Source of the DNA: Tardiphaga robiniae
GTDB taxonomy: Bacteria; Pseudomonadota; Alphaproteobacteria; Rhizobiales; Xanthobacteraceae
Reading direction: 5' to 3'
Length of the DNA: 64,000 nt
Assembly: GCF_001618955.1 (NCBI RefSeq)
Contig: NZ_LVYV01000001.1
Location: 1,117,628 to 1,181,627 of the forward strand
The notes under the pieces were generated by a model. The model saw only the letters and a list, made by a program, of their open reading frames with translations, was not told where the DNA came from and did no database searches. Made by a program: the position numbers and the translations under genes. Every line of letters starts with the position of its first letter. Position 1 is the stretch's first letter. Shown here in pieces: positions 18,713-30,021 of the stretch.

Positions 18713-19348
18713 CTAGCGGGCCATCGCCTGATCATAAGCCACGACAGATGCCTGCGCAGTCGCCTTCACCTCGATAGCGCTCATTCCAGGCCGGTACAGG
18801 CTGCTGCCAAGGCCGAAGACCTGTATGCCGGCGGTGATATAGTCCGCGAAATTCCGGTCGGAAACACCACCAACAGCCCCGATCACGGCATCCCTGGGCA
18901 GAACCGCGCGAATGGCGGCGATGCCGGACGGCCCGAGGATCGACGCTGGAAAGAATTTCAGGGCGGACGCACCGGCGCGGAGCGCGAGGAAAGCTTCGGT
19001 CGGCGAAAACACGCCGGGCATCGTGACCATGCCGCGGCTCGCCGCCACCGCCAGCACATCGACATCGACATTCGGGCTCACCATCAGACGCCCGCCGACA
19101 TCGGCGACGCGGGCGCAGTCATTCGCGGTGAGGATGGTGCCGGCGCCGATCAGGGTGTCGTTGCCAAATCGTTTGCAAATCCGCGCGATGGAATCGAACG
19201 GATCGGGCGAGTTCAGCGGTACTTCAATCATCTCGAAGCCGGTGTCGATCAACGTCTCGACGATGCCCTCCACTTTGTCGGGCTGCACGCCGCGCAGGAT
19301 GGCGACGAGCGGACGCTTCACGGTGGGCCAACGGATTGGCTGGTTCAT
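18713..19348 (-). CDS. dgoA: 2-dehydro-3-deoxy-6-phosphogalactonate aldolase
   Basis: 211 residues of the KDPG/KDPGal class I aldolase family. It splits 2-dehydro-3-deoxy-6-phosphogalactonate into pyruvate and glyceraldehyde 3-phosphate in the DeLey-Doudoroff route for galactose or galactonate. The conserved VAILRGVQ start, the EVPLNSP motif with its catalytic glutamate, GAGTI, and the Schiff-base lysine in ALKFFPAS are all present. The ATG at 19348 overlaps the dgoK stop as ATGA and has GGGGAG about 10 bases upstream. The preceding kinase gene confirms the galactonate rather than gluconate version. Confidence 0.92.
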   Translation of the reverse strand: MNQPIRWPTVKRPLVAILRGVQPDKVEGIVETLIDTGFEMIEVPLNSPDPFDSIARICKRFGNDTLIGAGTILTANDCARVADVGGRLMVSPNVDVDVLAVAASRGMVTMPGVFSPTEAFLALRAGASALKFFPASILGPSGIAAIRAVLPRDAVIGAVGGVSDRNFADYITAGIQVFGLGSSLYRPGMSAIEVKATAQASVVAYDQAMAR

Positions 19349-20268
19349 GTGAACTGAGCTCCCCACAGATGGATTGCGGCCTTGGTCAGGCCGTGTTGCG
19401 ACGCGCGTTCGGCATCAACGATGGTGACATCGAAGCCGGCAGCCGCAAGTGCCGACGCATAGAGATCCTTGAGCGCGCCGGCGCCGATCAGGCGCACCGG
19501 ATGCCGCGTGCCATAGCGCGATCCGGCATCGGCGATTTCGGTGCCGATCAGGAGGCCCGACAGGCGTGCCGTGCCATCCGCCTGCTGCTGGAAGCCGAGC
19601 AGTTGCGCCGCGCGCAAGCTGAAGAGTGAAGCAGTCAAGCCTGCCGGCGCATCGAGCGCGCGTTGCAGGCCATCGCGGAACGCGTCATTCGCGGCGGGCG
19701 ACGGCGCGTCGTGATCCACAGCGTGTTTCAGGATGCTGTGTTGAGTGATGACCGAAAAGAGCTCGCCGGTCATATAGGTCGTGAATGACACCACGCTGCC
19801 GGACTCGATCCAGACCCATTTGCTGTGCGTGCCGGGAATGCAGACCAGACCGGTGAAGCCGGGCTCGGTCACGCCGAGCAGTTGCGTCTCTTCGCCGCGC
19901 ATGACGTCGGGCGCCGCGGCGTCGGCTTGGGCGATGCCTGGCAGGATACGCACGTCGCCTTGCGTGTCGACACGCTGCGCACCGTCGTGCAAGGCGTCGA
20001 GCCGTGTCGGTGTGTGCAGATAGGGCGCCTCGATCCAGCCCTGCCGTGCGCCGGCCATGCCACAGATCAGCACGGGCAGGTTCTGCATTCCGCCAAGTCT
20101 GGCAAGGTGATCAGCAAGAACCGGAGCGAAGCCGGCAGTCGCGCAATGCAGCATGCCTTCAGGCCCGCGGGTTTCCGCAAGCGCATTGCCGTCGGCAGTC
20201 ATTAACCAGCCGCGAAAGCTGCTGGTGCCCCAATCGACTGCAACGAAAGCCGGTTTGCCTGCTGTCAC
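19345..20268 (-). CDS. dgoK: 2-dehydro-3-deoxygalactonokinase
   Basis: 307 residues, phosphorylating 2-dehydro-3-deoxygalactonate with ATP to feed DgoA. The phosphate-1 motif VAVDWGTSSFRGWL is at residues 8-21, and GTHSKWVWIESG in the middle is typical of DgoK. I start it at GTG 20268, which has GGAG six bases upstream; the open frame reaches 20310 but without support. It is coupled to dgoA. A galactonate dehydratase and a transporter are not in the window, so the pathway must be completed elsewhere. A 16-base palindrome lies just upstream. Confidence 0.93.
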   Translation of the reverse strand: MTAGKPAFVAVDWGTSSFRGWLMTADGNALAETRGPEGMLHCATAGFAPVLADHLARLGGMQNLPVLICGMAGARQGWIEAPYLHTPTRLDALHDGAQRVDTQGDVRILPGIAQADAAAPDVMRGEETQLLGVTEPGFTGLVCIPGTHSKWVWIESGSVVSFTTYMTGELFSVITQHSILKHAVDHDAPSPAANDAFRDGLQRALDAPAGLTASLFSLRAAQLLGFQQQADGTARLSGLLIGTEIADAGSRYGTRHPVRLIGAGALKDLYASALAAAGFDVTIVDAERASQHGLTKAAIHLWGAQFT

Positions 20269-20288
20269 GTTTTGCTCCGGCTTCTCAT

Positions 20289-20304
20289 GGCACGAATTCG
20301 TACC
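20289..20304. promoter_or_regulatory. candidate operator upstream of dgoK
   Basis: GGCACGAATTCGTACC is a 16-base palindrome with a perfect ACGAATTCGT core and one mismatched pair. It lies about 20 bases upstream of the dgoK start, a good place for a repressor. No regulator gene is adjacent, so the binding protein is unknown. Confidence 0.35.
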
Positions 20305-20382
20305 GAGCATAGCCGAAAGCGTCGCTGTTGGAAGGCTGTTCGCGGCGGTCGAGCTACAGCATTTCGCACCGACCCTCTTCGC

Positions 20383-20841
20383 TTAACAGTAATTCTCACA
20401 CAGCATCGGCTCGAAATCGGTGGGTTGGATTGCGCGCACCGGCGCTTGCGTCAGATGCGGCGTGCCTCCGCGGCTAACAACGGCGCGAAATGCATTCAGG
20501 ATCGCCGTCGCCATGTCTGGGTGATGCGTCTCGACGGCGCTGTCCAGCCAGTCTGGAAGGTCACGCTGGTTCGAGAGAGCGCAATGCCATTCACCTTCGT
20601 CATAAGCGAGACGGCGCAGCTGCCAACGCGGCAGTTCGATGGCGATCAGGGCAAGCGCTGCATCGGTCCAGGCGCCGGCGGCGACCAGACCATCGAGGCG
20701 CTGGGCTTCCGCGGTGCGACGCATGGCGGGCAGGCGCTTGCAGGTGGTGAGGCAGATCGCGGTGAAGGTCGTAGCATCGAGCGGAGCCGTTTCGGATGGC
20801 GCTTCGGAAGGGGGCGTTCGCTGAATCGAGATGAACGACAT
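20383..20841 (-). CDS. hypothetical protein
   Basis: 152 residues starting MSFISIQRTPPSE, with GGAG 7 bases before the ATG at 20841. The middle is helical with a WxL-rich stretch (WTDAALALIAIELPRWQLRRL) and a WHCALS segment; the C-terminus ends in PMLCENYC with two cysteines. No signal peptide or membrane helix. I do not recognise the family. It is divergent from the kdp genes and on the same strand as, and upstream of, dgoK, but the 114-base gap and the palindrome before dgoK argue against one operon. Confidence 0.6.
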   Translation of the reverse strand: MSFISIQRTPPSEAPSETAPLDATTFTAICLTTCKRLPAMRRTAEAQRLDGLVAAGAWTDAALALIAIELPRWQLRRLAYDEGEWHCALSNQRDLPDWLDSAVETHHPDMATAILNAFRAVVSRGGTPHLTQAPVRAIQPTDFEPMLCENYC

Positions 20842-20994
20842 GACGGGTCTCCATGAACAGCGCGATCTCGGGAAGACCGCACCGTGCAATATCCGTAGTC
20901 CGTCATTTGAATACGAGGCAGCTTCGGGCACGAAGATATAAAGGCTGCATAAGCGCCCGAGGACTGGCGGTGCACGCGCATGCGCTTCCCCGCG

Positions 20995-21016
20995 TCTTTA
21001 TGAGATTCCTATAAGT
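20995..21016 (+). promoter_or_regulatory. candidate kdp promoter/KdpE site
   Basis: CTTTATGAGATTCCTATAAG in an otherwise GC-rich stretch, about 115 bases upstream of the first small kdp-operon ORF, contains two TAT steps ten bases apart and a TATAAG that could be a -10 element. KdpE-type response regulators often bind AT-rich direct or inverted half-sites at such a place. Assignment is by position and composition only. Confidence 0.35.
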
Positions 21017-21128
21017 TCGCTGCTGGCCTCATCTCGAAAACCTACGTCCTGAATGGCACCTGATCGTGCATCGGGCGCGAGAGCCGTTTGCTCTCCGCCG
21101 CCTGCAGCCAGTGCATCAGGAGCTTCCC

Positions 21129-21212
21129 ATGCTGGACGTCGTCATGCTGGCCCTCGGGCTCGGCTTTTTCATTCTCACGCTGGGCTACGCCTATGCCTGC
21201 GAGCGGTTGTGA
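21129..21212 (+). CDS. 27-residue membrane peptide at head of kdp operon
   Basis: MLDVVMLALGLGFFILTLGY followed by AYACERL: one transmembrane helix with a short polar tail, 27 residues. AGGAG lies 6 bases upstream of the ATG at 21129. Its stop at 21210-21212 is 10 bases before kdpF, and the stop region carries the kdpF ribosome-binding site. Size and position suggest a second KdpF-like peptide stabilising or regulating the KdpFABC complex, but this is inference; it is not KdpF itself, which follows. Confidence 0.65.
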   Translation: MLDVVMLALGLGFFILTLGYAYACERL

Positions 21213-21222
21213 GGAGCGCATC

Positions 21223-21312
21223 ATGATTTTCGATTACACGCTCGCCGGCTTCGTGTCCGCGGCATTGCTGATTTACCTCACTTACGCGCTGCTGCGGCCC
21301 GAGCGGTTCTGA
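21223..21312 (+). CDS. kdpF: potassium-transporting ATPase subunit KdpF
   Basis: 29 residues, [20 protein letters not shown] then YALLRPERF. The single helix ending in the YALLRPERF tail is the KdpF signature. The subunit stabilises the KdpABC complex in the inner membrane. A GGAG ribosome-binding site overlaps the stop of the preceding small ORF, suggesting coupling. kdpA follows after 28 bases. Confidence 0.92.
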   Translation: MIFDYTLAGFVSAALLIYLTYALLRPERF

Positions 21313-21340
21313 GCGTGCGCACTCCAAAAGGTCCACTGAC

Positions 21341-23044
21341 ATGACAACAATTGGCTGGATTCAAATCGCTTTGTACTGCGGGGTGGTTCTCGCGCTGGTG
21401 AAGCCGCTCGGCGGCTACATGACATCCGTTTTCAATGGAGAGCGTACTTTTCTCTCTCCCATTCTGCGGCCGGTCGAGGCCGGTCTGTACTGGATCGGTG
21501 GTGTCGACGAGAAACGCGAGCAGCACTGGCTGACCTATACGGTCGCCATGCTGCTCTTTCACGTGGTCGGCTTCCTCAGTCTCTACGCAATCATGCGGCT
21601 GCAGGCTGTGCTGCCGTTCAATCCTGCGGGGCAATCCGCGGTCGCCGAAGATCTCTCCTTCAACACCGCGATCTCCTTCGTCACCAACACCAACTGGCAG
21701 AACTACGGCGGCGAAAGCACGATGTCGTATCTGACCCAGATGCTGGGTCTGACGGTGCATAACTTCCTGTCGGCTGCCGCCGGCATTGCATTGGCGGTTG
21801 CGCTGATCCGCGGCTTTGCAAGGTCGTCGATGCGCACCATCGGCAATTTCTGGGTCGATATCACCCGTTGCACGCTCTATGTGCTGCTGCCGATCTGTAT
21901 CGTCTACACGCTATTCCTGATCTGGCAGGGCATGCCGCAGACGCTCGGCGCCTATGTCGATGCGACGACGCTGGAAGGCGCCAAACAAACGATCGCGGTT
22001 GGTCCCGTCGCGTCGCAGGTCGCCATCAAGATGCTCGGCACCAATGGCGGCGGCTTCTTCAACGCCAATGCTGCGCATCCGTTCGAGAATCCAACCGCGC
22101 TGTCGAATTTCATCCAGATGATCTCGATCTTCGCGCTGGGTGCGGCGATGACCAATGTGTTCGGCCGTATGGTCGGCAACCCCAGACAGGGCTGGGCGAT
22201 CCTGGCCGTAATGGGCGTGCTGTTCATTACCGGCGTCGCCATCACCTATGGCGCCGAAGCATCCGGCACCACAGGCCTGAATGCACTTGGTCTCACCGGC
22301 GGTAATATGGAAGGCAAGGAGCTGCGCTTCGGCATCGTCGCGTCCAGTCTGTTCGCGGTCATCACGACGGCGGCGTCCTGCGGCGCGGTCAATGCGATGC
22401 ATGACTCGTTTACAGCGATTGGCGGCATGATCCCGCTGATCAACATGCAGCTCGGCGAGATCATCGTCGGCGGCGTCGGTGCCGGTCTCTATGGCATGCT
22501 GCTGTTCGTCGTGCTGGCGATCTTCGTCGCCGGTCTGATGGTTGGCCGCACGCCGGAATATGTCGGCAAGAAGATCGAGGCGCGCGAAGTAAAGATGGCG
22601 ATGCTCGCCATTCTCGTGTTGCCGCTGATGTATCTCGGCTGGACCGCGGTGGCGGTGGTGCTGCCTTCGGCGGTGGCGTCGATGGCCAATGCCGGGCCGC
22701 ATGGCTTCACCGAGGTGCTCTACGCCTTCACCTCGGCCACCGGCAATAACGGCTCGGCGTTCGGCGGGCTCACCGGCAACACCTTCTTCTACAACCTCAC
22801 ACTGGCGAGCTCGATGTTCGTCGGCCGCTTCTTCATGATCGTGCCGGCTATGGCGCTGGCCGGATCATTGGCCGCGAAGAAGTCGATCCCGGCATCGGCC
22901 GGCACCTTGCCGACCACCGGCGGATTGTTCGTCGGCCTCGTCATAGGCGTGATCCTGATTATCGGCGGTCTCACCTTCTTCCCGGCGCTCGCGCTCGGGC
23001 CGATCGTCGAGCACCTCGCGATGACCGCCAGCACCCTGTTCTGA
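21341..23044 (+). CDS. kdpA: potassium-transporting ATPase subunit KdpA
   Basis: 567 residues, the K+-selective channel-like subunit of the high-affinity KdpFABC pump. It is strongly hydrophobic with about ten helices. The four selectivity-filter loops typical of the superfamily are visible around [16 protein letters not shown] (residue 110 region), [20 protein letters not shown] (residue 231 region), and the later [17 protein letters not shown] and [13 protein letters not shown] loops. AAGG lies 9 bases upstream. The gene is part of a compact operon, small ORF-kdpF-A-B-C-D-E, expected to be induced by low potassium through KdpDE. Confidence 0.97.
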   Translation: MTTIGWIQIALYCGVVLALVKPLGGYMTSVFNGERTFLSPILRPVEAGLYWIGGVDEKREQHWLTYTVAMLLFHVVGFLSLYAIMRLQAVLPFNPAGQSAVAEDLSFNTAISFVTNTNWQNYGGESTMSYLTQMLGLTVHNFLSAAAGIALAVALIRGFARSSMRTIGNFWVDITRCTLYVLLPICIVYTLFLIWQGMPQTLGAYVDATTLEGAKQTIAVGPVASQVAIKMLGTNGGGFFNANAAHPFENPTALSNFIQMISIFALGAAMTNVFGRMVGNPRQGWAILAVMGVLFITGVAITYGAEASGTTGLNALGLTGGNMEGKELRFGIVASSLFAVITTAASCGAVNAMHDSFTAIGGMIPLINMQLGEIIVGGVGAGLYGMLLFVVLAIFVAGLMVGRTPEYVGKKIEAREVKMAMLAILVLPLMYLGWTAVAVVLPSAVASMANAGPHGFTEVLYAFTSATGNNGSAFGGLTGNTFFYNLTLASSMFVGRFFMIVPAMALAGSLAAKKSIPASAGTLPTTGGLFVGLVIGVILIIGGLTFFPALALGPIVEHLAMTASTLF

Positions 23045-23064
23045 TTGGATTCGGAGTTATGTCC

Positions 23065-25188
<2,124 letters not shown>

Positions 25189-25199
25189 GGAGTTACGTT

Positions 25200-25805
25200 A
25201 TGTTGAGAGAAATTCGCCCGGCTATCGTTCTGCTGCTCGGCCTCACTGCCATCACCGGTCTCGGCTATCCGCTCGCGATGACGGGCATTGCCGGGGCGAT
25301 CATGCCGAGCCAGGCGCAAGGCAGCCTCATCGAACGGGACGGCAAGGTCGTCGGTTCGTCCCTGATTGGTCAGGAATTCAAGGGCGAGGAATACTTCCAC
25401 GGCCGCCCGTCGGCGACTTTGGGTCCGGACCCGCAGGATTCCACCAAGACAGTGCCGCAGCCTTACAACGCCATCAACTCGATGGGCTCCAATCTTGGCC
25501 CGACCAGCAAGGCGCTGATCGACCGCGTGAAGGAGGACGTCGAGAAACTGAAGGCGGAGAACCCGTCGATGCCAGTGCCGATCGATCTCGTCACCACCTC
25601 GGGCAGCGGTCTCGACCCGAACATTTCGCCCGAGGGGGCGCTGTTTCAGGTGCCCCGCGTCGCCAAGGCGCGCAAGCTGCCGGAGGATCGCGTCCGCCAG
25701 CTGGTGACAGAGAAGATCGAGGGCCGCTTCGGTGGTCTGCTCGGCGAACCGCGTGTTAACGTTCTTGCCTTGAATCTCGCGCTGGACGCCGCCTCACCGA
25801 AGTAG
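25200..25805 (+). CDS. kdpC: potassium-transporting ATPase subunit KdpC
   Basis: 201 residues: one N-terminal membrane helix ([20 protein letters not shown]) and a large periplasmic domain. The segments [17 protein letters not shown] and [17 protein letters not shown] with RVAKAR are family hallmarks. KdpC is the accessory subunit that increases ATP affinity of the complex. GGAG is 7 bases upstream of ATG 25200. A 40-base gap then leads into kdpD, so structural and sensor genes are probably cotranscribed. Confidence 0.96.
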   Translation: MLREIRPAIVLLLGLTAITGLGYPLAMTGIAGAIMPSQAQGSLIERDGKVVGSSLIGQEFKGEEYFHGRPSATLGPDPQDSTKTVPQPYNAINSMGSNLGPTSKALIDRVKEDVEKLKAENPSMPVPIDLVTTSGSGLDPNISPEGALFQVPRVAKARKLPEDRVRQLVTEKIEGRFGGLLGEPRVNVLALNLALDAASPK

Positions 25806-25845
25806 GCCGTCTAGGCCCAAGCCCTGGCGGAGACTATATTGCCTT

Positions 25846-28566
25846 ATGGCAAATCAGCGCCGCGATCCTGATCAACGACCTTCGCCTGAGGCGTTGCTGG
25901 AAACAGCAAGGCGCGAGGAGGGTGTGGCCGGGCGGCTGAAGATCTTCGTCGGCGCCGCCCCCGGCGTCGGCAAGACTTATGAGATGCTGCAGAGCGCCCA
26001 TGCCAGGCGCAAGGCGGGCGTCGATGTGGTGGTGGGCGTGGTCGAGACCCATGGCCGGGCTGAAACCGAGGCGCTCGTGGCGGGTCTCGAGGTGATCCCG
26101 CGGCGGCGTTTCGACTACAAGGATCAGCATCTCGAGGAGATGGATCTCGACGCGCTGATCGCGCGGCGGCCCCGGATAGCGCTTGTCGATGAACTTGCTC
26201 ATACCAATGCGCCCGGCAGCCGCCATCCCAAGCGTTATCTCGACGTCGCGGAATTATTGGCCGCAGGGATCGACGTCTACACGGCAGTCAATATTCAGCA
26301 CATCGAAAGCCTGAATGATGTGGTCGCCCAGATCACTCATGTGCGGGTGCGCGAGACCGTGCCGGATTCGGTATTCGATCGTGCAGACGCCATCGAGCTG
26401 ATCGACCTCACCCCGGACGATCTGATCCAGCGCCTGAAGGAAGGCAAGGTCTATGTTCCCAAACAGGCCGAGCGTGCACTGGAGCATTACTTCTCGCCCG
26501 GCAATCTCACGGCATTGCGTGAGCTGGCGTTGCGCCGCACGGCGGATCGCGTCGATGAGCAATTGCTCACTCACATGCAGGCCAATGCCATCGCCGGTCC
26601 ATGGGCTGTCGGCGAGCGTATTCTGGTCTGTATCAGTGAAGACCCGCGCTCGGCCGGGCTGGTCCGCTACACCAAGCGTCTCGCGGATCGGCTGCATGCA
26701 CCGTGGACGGCGGTCAGTATCGAAACGCGGCGCAGCCTTCAACTCACCGAGGAACAGCGCGACAGGCTGGCCGATACGCTGCGGCTTGCCGAGGCGCTTG
26801 GCGCCGAAGCGCTGACGATTCCAGGCGCAGGCCGGCGCATCGCCGACGATCTGCTCGGCTATGCGCATGCCAATAACGTCACCCAGATCGTGATTGGCAA
26901 GGCGTCGCGGTCGTGGTGGTTCGAGCTGGTGCGCGGTTCGGTGGTGCACGATCTCGTCAGGCGCGCCGGCAATATCAGTGTGCATGTGATCGCCGGCGAT
27001 GCGTTGTCGACGGAGCCGGCTGCGAAACGTGCGCAGATGACCGATCGCGTCGAGCCGTTCGATGCAAAGCCCTATATTGCGGCGCTGGCCGTCGTGGCGG
27101 TGGCTCTTGGGGCCGCAACGCTGCTGCGTCCGATCTTCGGTATCGAGAATGTCGATCTGATGTTTCTCACCGCCGTGGTCGGCGTTGCTGTGCGCTTTGG
27201 TCTGTGGCCTTCGCTGCTGGCGAGCGTCGTGGCATCGCTGAGCTATAACTTCTTCTTCCTGCCGCCGGTCTATACGCTCACCATCACCGATCCGACCAAT
27301 GTGGCGGCCTTCTTCTTCTTCATGCTGATCGCCATTCTGGTTTCCAATGTCGCGGCGCGGGTGCGCACTCAGGCCGTCTCGGCCTTCGGCCGCGTGCGGA
27401 CAACCGAGTCGCTCTATGCGTTCAGCCGCAAACTCGCCGGCACCGCTGCGCTCGACGACGTGCTGTGGGCGAGCGCGTATCAGATCGCATTGATGCTGAA
27501 GGTGCGGGTTGTGCTGCTGCTGCCGGAGCAGGGCGTAATCGCCGTCAAAGCGGGCTATCCTCCCGAGGACGAATTGGACAAGGCGGATCTGGCCGCAGCC
27601 AACTGGGCCTGGAGCAATGATCGCCCGGCTGGCCGTGGCTCCGAGACATTGCCTGGCGCGAAGCGGCTGTTTCTCCCGATGCGCACCGGCCGTGGGCCGA
27701 TCGGCGTGATCGGGATCGATGACGATCGCACGGGTCCGCTGCTGACGCCGGACCAGCGCCGGTTGCTGGATGCGCTTGTGGATCAGAGCGCACTCGCCAT
27801 CGAGCGCGTGCAACTTGTGGAAGATATGGACCGTGCTCAGCGTAACGTCGAATCCGACCGGTTGCGTCAGGCGCTGCTGACCTCAATCTCGCATGACCTG
27901 AAGACGCCGCTGGCCTCCGTGCTTGGCGCGGCCTCCACACTGCGTGATCTGTCGCCGAAGCTCACCGAGGCTGAAAAAGCCGATCTGCTCGGTACGGTGA
28001 TCGACGAATCCGAACGGCTGAACCGCTTCATCGCCAATCTGCTTGATATGACCAAGCTGGAATCCGGTGCAGTCGTTCCCAACACAACACTGCACGATCT
28101 CGCGGAGATCGTCGGCAGCGCGCTGCGCCGGGCCGGCAAGATTCTCGTCAGGCATCGCATTGCGCTCGATCTGGCGCCGAACCTGCCCATGCTGGAGCTC
28201 GATGCGGTGTTGTTCGAGCAGGCACTGTTCAATCTGCTCGACAATGCCGCGAAATATGCCCCGGATGACACGACCATCACGATCAGGGCCATACGCGATG
28301 CGGACTCAGTCTCGCTGCAGGTGACGGACGAGGGGACGGGCATTCCACCCGCCGATCTCGAGCAGGTGTTCGACAAGTTCTACCGCGCCAGCAAGGGCGA
28401 TCACGTCAGGGCGGGTACCGGCCTCGGTCTTGCGATCTCGCGGGGCTTCATTGAGGCTATGCATGGCACGATCTCGGCCACAAATCGCGCCGACCGCAGT
28501 GGCGCCGTGCTAACTATCCGCCTTCCCATCCCGCCGGCCTCCGAAGCTCTGGACACCGCCGCATGA
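25846..28566 (+). CDS. kdpD: sensor histidine kinase KdpD
   Basis: 906 residues, full length. Order: KdpD N-terminal domain with Walker A GAAPGVGKTYEM (near residue 36) and Walker B-like ALVDELAHTNAPGSRHPKR, a universal-stress-protein-like domain (about 250-380), four membrane helices (about 410-510), a GAF domain, then HisKA with ISHDLKTPLASVLG (phosphorylated His about residue 683) and an ATPase domain with DNAAKYA and GTGLGLAIS. It senses low potassium or turgor and phosphorylates KdpE. The stop overlaps the kdpE start by four bases. Confidence 0.97.
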   Translation: MANQRRDPDQRPSPEALLETARREEGVAGRLKIFVGAAPGVGKTYEMLQSAHARRKAGVDVVVGVVETHGRAETEALVAGLEVIPRRRFDYKDQHLEEMDLDALIARRPRIALVDELAHTNAPGSRHPKRYLDVAELLAAGIDVYTAVNIQHIESLNDVVAQITHVRVRETVPDSVFDRADAIELIDLTPDDLIQRLKEGKVYVPKQAERALEHYFSPGNLTALRELALRRTADRVDEQLLTHMQANAIAGPWAVGERILVCISEDPRSAGLVRYTKRLADRLHAPWTAVSIETRRSLQLTEEQRDRLADTLRLAEALGAEALTIPGAGRRIADDLLGYAHANNVTQIVIGKASRSWWFELVRGSVVHDLVRRAGNISVHVIAGDALSTEPAAKRAQMTDRVEPFDAKPYIAALAVVAVALGAATLLRPIFGIENVDLMFLTAVVGVAVRFGLWPSLLASVVASLSYNFFFLPPVYTLTITDPTNVAAFFFFMLIAILVSNVAARVRTQAVSAFGRVRTTESLYAFSRKLAGTAALDDVLWASAYQIALMLKVRVVLLLPEQGVIAVKAGYPPEDELDKADLAAANWAWSNDRPAGRGSETLPGAKRLFLPMRTGRGPIGVIGIDDDRTGPLLTPDQRRLLDALVDQSALAIERVQLVEDMDRAQRNVESDRLRQALLTSISHDLKTPLASVLGAASTLRDLSPKLTEAEKADLLGTVIDESERLNRFIANLLDMTKLESGAVVPNTTLHDLAEIVGSALRRAGKILVRHRIALDLAPNLPMLELDAVLFEQALFNLLDNAAKYAPDDTTITIRAIRDADSVSLQVTDEGTGIPPADLEQVFDKFYRASKGDHVRAGTGLGLAISRGFIEAMHGTISATNRADRSGAVLTIRLPIPPASEALDTAA

Positions 28567-29252
28567 ATACCGCTGCCATCAAGGTTCTGGTCATCGATGA
28601 TGAGCCGCCGATCCGCAAATTGCTGCGCATGGGCCTCAGTACCCAGGGCTATGACGTCCTTGAGGCCAGCAATGGCAAGATCGCGCTGGAGAAACTGGCG
28701 GAGAAGCCCGCTTTGATCATTCTCGATCTGGGCCTGCCGGACATTCAGGGCCACGATCTGCTGCAGATGATTCGCGCCCGCGACGACGGTGTGCCGATCG
28801 TGGTGCTGTCCAGCCGCGGCGATGAAGCCGGCAAGGTGCAGGCGCTCGATCTCGGTGCAGACGACTATCTCACCAAGCCGTTTGGCATGGATGAGTTGCT
28901 GGCGCGGATGCGGGCCGCTCTCCGGCATCAGCTGCAGGTTCATGGCGAGCGGCCGGTATTCCGCTCCGGGGAATTGTCGGTCGATCTGGTGCGCCGGATC
29001 GTGAAGGTCGGCGACCGCGACGTGAAACTATCACCGAAGGAATATGAGCTGCTGCGTGTCCTGGTGCAGCATGCCGGCAAGGTGCTGACTCACCGGTTTC
29101 TGCTGAAGGAATTGTGGGACGAGCTCACCGACGCGCAATATCTACGCGTTTATGTCCGCCAGCTGCGTCAAAAGATCGAGCTTGATCCGGAGCGCCCGCA
29201 ATTCGTTCTGACCGAAACGGGTATCGGCTATCGGCTGCGTGCCGGCGAATAG
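28563..29252 (+). CDS. kdpE: response regulator KdpE
   Basis: 229 residues of the OmpR/PhoB family: a receiver domain with acidic pair IDDE, phosphoacceptor Asp55 in ILDLGLPD, the conserved Ser/Thr region VVLSSRG and Lys in DDYLTKPFG, then a winged-helix DNA-binding domain (KEYELLRVLVQHAGKVLTH and RVYVRQLRQKIE). Phospho-KdpE activates the kdp promoter. The ATG overlaps the kdpD stop as ATGA, so the pair is coupled. It converges on the MarR-family gene 27 bases later. Confidence 0.97.
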   Translation: MNTAAIKVLVIDDEPPIRKLLRMGLSTQGYDVLEASNGKIALEKLAEKPALIILDLGLPDIQGHDLLQMIRARDDGVPIVVLSSRGDEAGKVQALDLGADDYLTKPFGMDELLARMRAALRHQLQVHGERPVFRSGELSVDLVRRIVKVGDRDVKLSPKEYELLRVLVQHAGKVLTHRFLLKELWDELTDAQYLRVYVRQLRQKIELDPERPQFVLTETGIGYRLRAGE

Positions 29253-29279
29253 CCAGCGACAAACCCGCCAAACAGCAGG

Positions 29280-29846
29280 TTATTTGGTCTGCCGGGCGAC
29301 CGATGCCGGTGCGTTGTAATCCAGCAGCCGGATCGCCTCGTCGGCGGCTTCCACCATCTCCGACATCAGCTTGCGCGTTCGCTCGAAATCCGCAGCGGAC
29401 ATGCTGCGAAACAGCATGTCATTCACCGGACGCTGGACGGGTGCCAGTTCATTGAGCAACGCACGCGCTTTCGGCGTGATGGTCAGGATGACGCGGCGAC
29501 GGTCTTCCTCGTCGGTCTCTTTCTCGACAAGGCCGTTTGATACCAGCTTGTTGATCTCGATGGTAATGAACGCGCCGCTGAAGTGCAGATGCTCGGCGAC
29601 CTGATTGACGCCGATCTTCTCATCTGTGCCGCTCAAATGAGCAATGGCGATCAGCACGGTGTATTGCGTGCCGGACAGGCCGATCACTGCGCCGAGTTGC
29701 CCGCGCACAGCCTGAAGCCGCGCCGAAAACGCCAATGTGTCATGGACAAATTGGCGGAAAGCCCGATCCGATCCGTCGACCATCAATTGTGGCCGCGAAA
29801 TCGTCGGTTCTACCTTCATTTTACGTGATTTGCTCTTAATCGCCAT
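29280..29846 (-). CDS. MarR-family transcriptional regulator
   Basis: 188 residues with a central winged helix: GLSGTQYTVLIAIAHL, VNQVAEHLHFSGAFITIEIN as the recognition region and EKETDEEDRRRVILTITPKA as the wing. MarR proteins are dimeric repressors released by small ligands, often aromatic compounds. It is divergent from the flavin reductase-monooxygenase-cupin genes, with a 19-base inverted repeat in the shared region, so it is the likely local regulator. I start it at ATG 29846 (MAIKSKSRK), with GGGGA upstream, rather than at 29861. Confidence 0.85.
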   Translation of the reverse strand: MAIKSKSRKMKVEPTISRPQLMVDGSDRAFRQFVHDTLAFSARLQAVRGQLGAVIGLSGTQYTVLIAIAHLSGTDEKIGVNQVAEHLHFSGAFITIEINKLVSNGLVEKETDEEDRRRVILTITPKARALLNELAPVQRPVNDMLFRSMSAADFERTRKLMSEMVEAADEAIRLLDYNAPASVARQTK

Positions 29847-29965
29847 CAGGTCCCCGCACACCTATGAGTCGTATAGCGGCGGCGTTACGCACAAACAAGT
29901 TGGAACCAGTGCGTTTTGATAGCAGGCCAGCCATGCTTGACAGCGCGCTCTTTCGTTCGATAATA

Positions 29966-29984
29966 TAGCTTTGTTATAAAGCTA
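29966..29984. promoter_or_regulatory. candidate MarR operator
   Basis: TAGCTTT-GTTAT-AAAGCTA, a perfect 7-bp inverted repeat with a 5-base spacer, lies 38 bases before the flavin reductase start in the region shared with the divergent MarR gene. Its length and symmetry suit a MarR dimer, and the AT-rich centre may overlap a -10 element. Confidence 0.5.
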
Positions 29985-30021
29985 ATGCGCGTCGTTCAGA
30001 TTTCGCGATCAGGAGATGACC

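Noticed and set aside
26254..27813. 519-codon minus-strand open frame opposite kdpD
   Set aside because: Composition rich in Arg, Gln, His without domains; kdpD is full-length and in operon.
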